Source of the DNA: Qipengyuania pelagi
GTDB taxonomy: Bacteria > Pseudomonadota > Alphaproteobacteria > Sphingomonadales > Sphingomonadaceae
Length of the DNA stretch: 64,000 nt
Direction of reading: 5' to 3'
Assembly: GCF_009827295.1 (NCBI RefSeq)
Contig: NZ_WTYD01000002.1
Span: 248,001-312,000 of the forward strand
How positions within the stretch are numbered: position 1 is the first letter of the stretch; every line of letters begins with the position of its first letter. Shown here piece after piece: positions 60,060 through 64,000 of the stretch. Under the pieces are notes generated by a model. The model worked only from the letters and a program-made list of their open reading frames with translations. It was not told where the DNA came from and made no database searches. The position numbers and the translations under genes are program-made.

Positions 60060-60661
60060 CCCGGCCGCTCGTCATCGGGCTCACCGGGTCGATCGGGATG
60101 GGCAAGTCCACAGTCGCGGCCATGTTCGCCGCCGCCGGTATCCCCGTCTTCGACGCCGACCGCGAGGTTCGCGCGATGCAGGGGCCGGGCGGCGCGCTGG
60201 TCCCTGCGATCGAGGCCGCCTTTCCCGGCAGCACCGGGCCCCACGGCGTCCTTCGCGACGCATTGGGCGCCAGGGTCTTCGGCGACGATGCTGCGCTCGC
60301 CCGGTTGGAGAAAATCGTCCATCCCGCCGTGGCCGAGCGGCGCGCGGCCTTCCTGCGCGATCACGCGGATGCGCCGCTGGTGATCTTCGATATTCCGCTC
60401 CTGTTCGAGAAAGGCGGCGTTGACGCGGTCGATCGCGTGGTGGTCGTGTCCGCTCCGGCAGAAGCGCAGCGCAGGCGCGTGCTCGCGCGGCCCGGCATGA
60501 CCGAAGCGAAATTCGCCGACATCCTCGCGCGCCAGACTCCCGATGCGGAGAAGCGCGCCCGCGCCGATCATGTCGTCGATACGGGCGTATCGCTCGAAGA
60601 GACCGAGGCCGAGGTGCTGGCGCTGATCGAACGCCTACGCGGCTCAACCGGCCCCTTGTAA
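60056..60661 (+). CDS. coaE: dephospho-CoA kinase
   Basis: 201 residues. CoaE phosphorylates dephospho-CoA in the last step of coenzyme A synthesis. The P-loop GLTGSIGMGKSTVAAMFA opens the protein. FDADREVRAM and FDIPLLFEKGG are family blocks, and the lid carries QRRRVLARPGMTE. The stop codon falls within a tandem 15-base duplication (60648-60677). Confidence 0.96.
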   Translation: MTRPLVIGLTGSIGMGKSTVAAMFAAAGIPVFDADREVRAMQGPGGALVPAIEAAFPGSTGPHGVLRDALGARVFGDDAALARLEKIVHPAVAERRAAFLRDHADAPLVIFDIPLLFEKGGVDAVDRVVVVSAPAEAQRRRVLARPGMTEAKFADILARQTPDAEKRARADHVVDTGVSLEETEAEVLALIERLRGSTGPL

Positions 60662-60677
60662 TCCGGCCCCTTGTAAT
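60648..60677. repeat. 15-bp tandem duplication at the coaE stop codon
   Basis: CCGGCCCCTTGTAAT occurs twice in direct succession. The first copy contains the coaE stop TAA, so the duplication adds a non-coding copy and does not change the protein. It probably arose by slippage. Confidence 0.85.
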
Positions 60678-60706
60678 CAGGCCCGCCCCGTCCGATAGAT
60701 ATCGCA

Positions 60707-61411
60707 ATGCGCGAGATCGTCTTCGACACCGAAACCACCGGCCTCGATCCAAGGACCGGGGATCGCATGGTGGAAATCGGCTGTATCGAGATCGTCAATC
60801 TGATGCCCACGGGGCGCAGTTTCCACGCCTATTACAATCCCGAACGGGATATGCCCGCAGGCGCCGAAGCGGTGCATGGCCTCTCCGCCGCTTTCCTGTC
60901 CGACAAGCCGCTGTTCCGGGATGGGGCGGCGGATCTGCTCGCTTTCATAGGGGACGATCCCCTGGTCGCGCACAATGCGGGCTTCGATTTCGGCTTCCTC
61001 AACAACGAGCTGGAACTGTGCGGGCTGACCCCGGTCGATACCGGGCGGATGGTCGACACCGTGGCTCTGGCGCGCAAGCGGCATCCGGGGGCCAAGCTCT
61101 CGCTCGACGCGCTGTGCACGCGTTACGGGATCGATCGCAGCCACCGGGTCAAGCACGGCGCGCTGCTCGACGCGGAATTGCTGGCGCAGGTCTATGTCGA
61201 ATTGCGCGGCGGGCGGCAGATCGGGCTGGAGCTGGCGGCCGATGCCGCATCAAGTCAGTCGGGCGATACGCACCAGCCCGCGACCCTCCAGCTGCGCCAG
61301 GCACCGACCGGCGCGCGCCGCGAACCGCGTCCGCACGCGGCGTCCGCCGCCGAACTGGCGCGCCACGCCGAATTCGTCGGCAAGATGAAGGCACCGCTTT
61401 GGCTGAAGTGA
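60707..61411 (+). CDS. dnaQ: DNA polymerase III epsilon subunit
   Basis: 234 residues. DnaQ is the 3'-5' proofreading exonuclease of the replicative polymerase. The DEDDh motifs are visible: FDTETTGLDP (ExoI), AHNAGFDFGFLNNE (ExoII) and KHGALLDAELLAQVY (ExoIII). The C-terminal 55 residues, which tether alpha subunit in the family, are Ala/Arg-rich here. It ends the rightward run DUF299-maf-aroE-coaE-dnaQ. Confidence 0.96.
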   Translation: MREIVFDTETTGLDPRTGDRMVEIGCIEIVNLMPTGRSFHAYYNPERDMPAGAEAVHGLSAAFLSDKPLFRDGAADLLAFIGDDPLVAHNAGFDFGFLNNELELCGLTPVDTGRMVDTVALARKRHPGAKLSLDALCTRYGIDRSHRVKHGALLDAELLAQVYVELRGGRQIGLELAADAASSQSGDTHQPATLQLRQAPTGARREPRPHAASAAELARHAEFVGKMKAPLWLK

Positions 61412-61493
61412 GTTAGGAATATCCGGCGTATCCCGGGACGGCGGGATGCCCCGGCCAATGGGATCGGCGACGTTTAGCAAGGAGAACGATAAT

Positions 61494-62075
61494 ATGGATA
61501 TCCGCGTCTCGGGCCACCAGATCGAAACCGGCGCCGCCTTGCAGGACCATGTGTCCGACCGGCTGCAGGCCATGGTCGAGAAATATTTCAGCCGCGCGCT
61601 CAGCTCGCACGTCACCTTCGGCAAGGCTGGGTCCGGCGCGTTTTCCTGCGACATCGTCACCCACGTCAACAAGGGCCTGATCCTCAAGAGCCATGGCGAG
61701 GCGCATGACGTCCATCAGAGCTTCGACCAGGCGCTCACCAAGGTCGAGAAGCAGCTGCGCCGCTACAAGCGCCGGGTGCAGGACCGCCATAGCCAGGCCG
61801 CCCACGCCATGGCGGAGGAAGAGGCCGCCTACACGATCTTCGCCGCGCCCGAACCCGATCAGGCGGACGAGCGCGAGGAAGAGAACGCACCGCCCATCGT
61901 CGCCGAGACCACGGCGGACATTCCCGAAGCCACCGTCGCCGATGCGGTGATGATGCTCGACCTGCGGGATACCGGCGCGCTGTTCTTCAAGAATGCGGGC
62001 ACGGGCCGACACAACATGGTCTATCGCCGCCGCGACGGGACGATCGGATGGGTCGAGCCGAAGCGGGCCGACTGA
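61494..62075 (+). CDS. hpf: ribosome hibernation promoting factor, long form
   Basis: 193 residues from the ATG at 61494 behind AAGGAGAA. The N-terminal S30AE domain (MDIRVSGHQIETGAALQDHV) binds the decoding region of idle 30S subunits. A charged linker and the C-terminal dimerisation domain (AVMMLDLRDTGALFFKNAGT, then MVYRRRDGTIGWVEP) identify the long form that makes 100S dimers. A small hairpin with ATCCCG arms (61430-61447) lies in its leader. Confidence 0.95.
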   Translation: MDIRVSGHQIETGAALQDHVSDRLQAMVEKYFSRALSSHVTFGKAGSGAFSCDIVTHVNKGLILKSHGEAHDVHQSFDQALTKVEKQLRRYKRRVQDRHSQAAHAMAEEEAAYTIFAAPEPDQADEREEENAPPIVAETTADIPEATVADAVMMLDLRDTGALFFKNAGTGRHNMVYRRRDGTIGWVEPKRAD

Positions 62076-62137
62076 TCCACCTGATCTGACGCGAAACCTT
62101 GCGTCCGAGAGGCGTTCCGGGGCACGGGGGAAGGGTC

Positions 62138-62626
62138 ATGGCCGACGACACACCACCCTCCCCCGCTTTCACGCCCAAGCCCAGCGAAGGCGCCGCATCG
62201 CATCACCGCGCGCTCGAGCGGCTGTATCGCTCGGCGCCGGTGAACACCCTGTTCGCCTCCGAACTGGCGATCGAGGGCGAGGGGCGCGCGCGGATCAGTT
62301 TCGATATCACCGAGGACGTCTTCCACGCGGCGGGTGCCGCCCACGGGACGGTCTATTTCAAGATGCTCGACGATGCGGCCTTCTATGCGGCCAACACGCT
62401 GGTGACGGACCGCTTCCTGCTCACGACATCGTTCAACCTCCATTTCACGAAACCGGTGCGGACCGGGCGCGTGATCGCGGAAGGGCGCTGGATCAGCGGG
62501 CGTCGCCGCGTCTTCGTCGCCGAATCGCGGCTGGTCGATGCGGAAGGGGACGAGATCGGACGCGGAACGGGCACCTTCATGCGCTCGCGCATCGCGCTTT
62601 CCGGCCTGCCCGGTTACGCACAATAG
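62138..62626 (+). CDS. PaaI family thioesterase (hotdog fold)
   Basis: 162 residues from the ATG at 62138 behind AAGGG. The hotdog fold is shown by LERLYRSAPVNTLF, then HAAGAAHGTVYFKMLDDAA with the hotdog helix, TTSFNLHFTKPV and the end GRGTGTFMRSR. Members hydrolyse acyl-CoA thioesters. The usual HGG.. motif reads AAHGTVYF, so the catalytic residue assignment is uncertain. It follows hpf by 62 bases and precedes the DUF1491 gene by 4. Confidence 0.88.
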   Translation: MADDTPPSPAFTPKPSEGAASHHRALERLYRSAPVNTLFASELAIEGEGRARISFDITEDVFHAAGAAHGTVYFKMLDDAAFYAANTLVTDRFLLTTSFNLHFTKPVRTGRVIAEGRWISGRRRVFVAESRLVDAEGDEIGRGTGTFMRSRIALSGLPGYAQ

Positions 62627-62630
62627 CCCG

Positions 62631-62963
62631 ATGGACGATGCGCGCCTGCCCGCCCATGTCGAAGTCGCCGGGCTGATCCGCGCGGTCCAGGCGGCGGGCG
62701 GGTTCGCGACGGTGCTGCACAAGGGGGAGCGCGACGCGGGCGCGATTTGCCTGATTGCGACACATAAAGGCCACAATTCAACACTGTGGGAGCGGATGCC
62801 CCAGCTTGACGGGTCGCGGAAATTCGTCGCGACCAAGCATCAAGATACTGAAAATAAGGGATATTTTGACGAATACCTCGCCCGCCGCGTGCGTCAGGAC
62901 CCGGATACCTGGCAGATCGAACTGGATATCGAAAATCCCGAACGCTTCATCGCGTCCTGCTGA
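62631..62963 (+). CDS. DUF1491 family protein
   Basis: 110 residues from the ATG at 62631. The conserved run RLPAHVEVAGLIRAVQAAGG at the start, then VLHKGERDAGAICLIA and the tail DPDTWQIELDIENPERFI, is diagnostic of this alphaproteobacterial family of unknown function. It is a soluble protein with a single Cys at the very end. It starts four bases after the thioesterase stop, so the two are coupled. Confidence 0.88.
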   Translation: MDDARLPAHVEVAGLIRAVQAAGGFATVLHKGERDAGAICLIATHKGHNSTLWERMPQLDGSRKFVATKHQDTENKGYFDEYLARRVRQDPDTWQIELDIENPERFIASC

Positions 62964-63174
62964 CCGATCGGCCTGCTAGAGGTTGACTCGGTTTCGGATG
63001 TGACTAGTTGGCCGCCGACTTCGCTTGCGTAGGCGGTCGTTGGGCATGGGGTCCGATGGCTAGCACGCAGTCGGGGAATGGCCGGCAGGCCCGTAACGGA
63101 TCGCTCAACGACGCAGAGAACGCGCGACTGATCCCAGCCTGCGACAGGTATTCACCGCCGAATGTATCGGTTTC

Positions 63175-63852
63175 ATGTTCAAACGATCGCTTACCGCAGG
63201 CGCGGGTATCGCCGCTGCTGCAATTCTTACGTTTGCCGGGGCCCAAGGTTCCGGCGCCGTGGCACAGGAATCGGATTCCGCCCCGGCGATCATCCTTCCC
63301 CAGACCGAAGTGACGGACGAAATCGTCCCCGCAACCGCTCCGGTCTTCGTGGAAAAGGAAGTGGCTCAGGAAATTCCCGCCGAGACGGCGGAGACCGAGC
63401 CCGCCCTCCCCTCCAGTGACGAGACCCCGCGCGCTTCCTCCTTGCGCGAACTCGTCGCCATGACGCCCACCGACGGCGCGCTCTCCGAAGAGCTGCAGTG
63501 CCTCGCAGGCGCGGTCTATTTCGAATCGCGCGGCGAACCGCTCGACGGCCAGCTCGCCGTCGCGCAGGTCATCATCAACCGCGCGGAATCGGGCCAGTTT
63601 CCCGAAAGTTACTGCTCGGTCGTGCACCAGCGCTCGCAATTCAGCTTCGTGAAGAATGGCCGGATGCCGCAGCCGCGGACATCCAGCGCTGCCTGGACGC
63701 GGGCCAAGGCCATCGCGCGCATCGCCCATCGCGGGTTATGGGATAGCGCGGCAGACGATTCGCTCTATTTCCACGCCAAATATGTCCGCCCGAGCTGGAG
63801 CCGCAAGAAAGTGGCCCGCGCGACGATCGATTCGCATATTTTCTATCGGTGA
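63175..63852 (+). CDS. cell wall hydrolase, SleB family
   Basis: 225 residues with a signal peptide ending near GAVAQ (residue 31), then an acidic low-complexity spacer (about 32-95) rich in E, A and P. The SleB/CwlJ hydrolase domain follows (about 105-225). ELQCLAGAVYFESRGEPLDG carries the catalytic Glu, and QVIINRAESGQFPESYCSVV and SQFSFVKNG are further blocks; two Cys may pair. SleB-type enzymes cleave peptidoglycan glycan strands. It is monocistronic behind a 211-base spacer in which I found no clear promoter. Confidence 0.92.
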   Translation: MFKRSLTAGAGIAAAAILTFAGAQGSGAVAQESDSAPAIILPQTEVTDEIVPATAPVFVEKEVAQEIPAETAETEPALPSSDETPRASSLRELVAMTPTDGALSEELQCLAGAVYFESRGEPLDGQLAVAQVIINRAESGQFPESYCSVVHQRSQFSFVKNGRMPQPRTSSAAWTRAKAIARIAHRGLWDSAADDSLYFHAKYVRPSWSRKKVARATIDSHIFYR

Positions 63853-63869
63853 GATTTCAGGCGCCGGGC

Positions 63870-63950
63870 GCGAGCCGTCCGGCTCGCTTGGCTTCGGCCT
63901 GACGGCCGGCGCGCGGTTGCGCTTGCGGTCGCTGACGCGACCGATCGCGA
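63870..63950. repeat. GC-rich hairpin repeat after the SleB gene
   Basis: A perfect 8-bp stem GCGAGCCG / CGGCTCGC with a 2-base gap (63870-63887) is followed by the block GCGGTTGCGCTTGCG (63913) and a GGTCGC-TGAC-GCGACC stem. The layout resembles the spacer at 6524-6891. The first stem may also terminate the SleB transcript. Confidence 0.55.
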
Positions 63951-63956
63951 TCGAGG

Positions 63957-64000
63957 TCAGTCTTGGAGTTCGACCCATACGGGCGTGTGGTCGCTGGACT
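63957..64000 (-). CDS. xth: exodeoxyribonuclease III, C-terminal end only
   Basis: Read leftward from the window edge, the last 14 codons give SSDHTPVWVELQD and a stop at 63957-63959. SDHTPVWVEL is the usual C-terminus of exodeoxyribonuclease III, whose His in SDH is catalytic in DNA repair at abasic sites. The gene continues beyond the window, so the call rests on this short tail alone. Confidence 0.6.
   Translation of the reverse strand, partial: SSDHTPVWVELQD

Overview
The window looks like part of a high-GC alphaproteobacterial chromosome, most likely a sphingomonad and probably close to Erythrobacteraceae. The support is indirect: very GC-rich coding, a DUF1013/TrcR-type cell-cycle regulator, a CarD regulator, a Suv3-type helicase next to an S4 protein, DUF1192, DUF1491 and DUF6489 proteins, and the gene order hemE / DUF299 gene / maf / aroE / coaE / dnaQ. 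No species can be named from sequence reading alone.

Left part (1-16 kb). The end of a sugar-nucleotide epimerase meets wecB tail to tail. A long minus-strand housekeeping cluster follows: nadD, rsfS, rlmH, an EnvC-like protein, ctpA, dsbB, coq7 and an exported orphan. Next come a divergent M23 peptidase-bactofilin pair, a fadD-like ligase, trcR, and a metallophosphoesterase-glycosyltransferase pair.

Middle (16-44 kb). This part holds clpA, an ABC exporter pair and a ligase-associated exonuclease plus ATP-dependent DNA ligase bracketed by two repeat structures. After these come a RhuM gene on an AT-richer patch, a hemB operon carrying two sister acetyltransferases, a second M23 peptidase, a Suv3-type helicase-S4-ferredoxin-BrkB-CarD run, and scattered metabolic and lipoprotein genes.

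Right part (44-64 kb). This is an origin-proximal region. parB-parA-rsmG-mnmG-mnmE, rho, hemJ and hemE all point left, and the DUF299 gene, maf, aroE, coaE, dnaQ and hpf all point right. They diverge from a roughly 325-base gene-free segment (57400-57724) with an AT-rich end, four GANTC sites and several degenerate DnaA boxes, in the position occupied by oriC in Caulobacter. Three good parS sites lie at 46616, 49087 and 58596. I read this as the chromosomal replication origin with its centromere region.

A small AT-rich islet at about 53.5-54.3 kb interrupts the region. It carries a MerR-like regulator whose start codon lies inside a perfect 22-bp palindrome, suggesting autoregulation. Non-coding structures include a 34-bp tandem array, a 155-bp nested palindrome, an 83-bp dispersed-type palindrome, GC-rich hairpin repeats and several terminators. 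I saw no tRNA, rRNA, CRISPR array or transposase gene.
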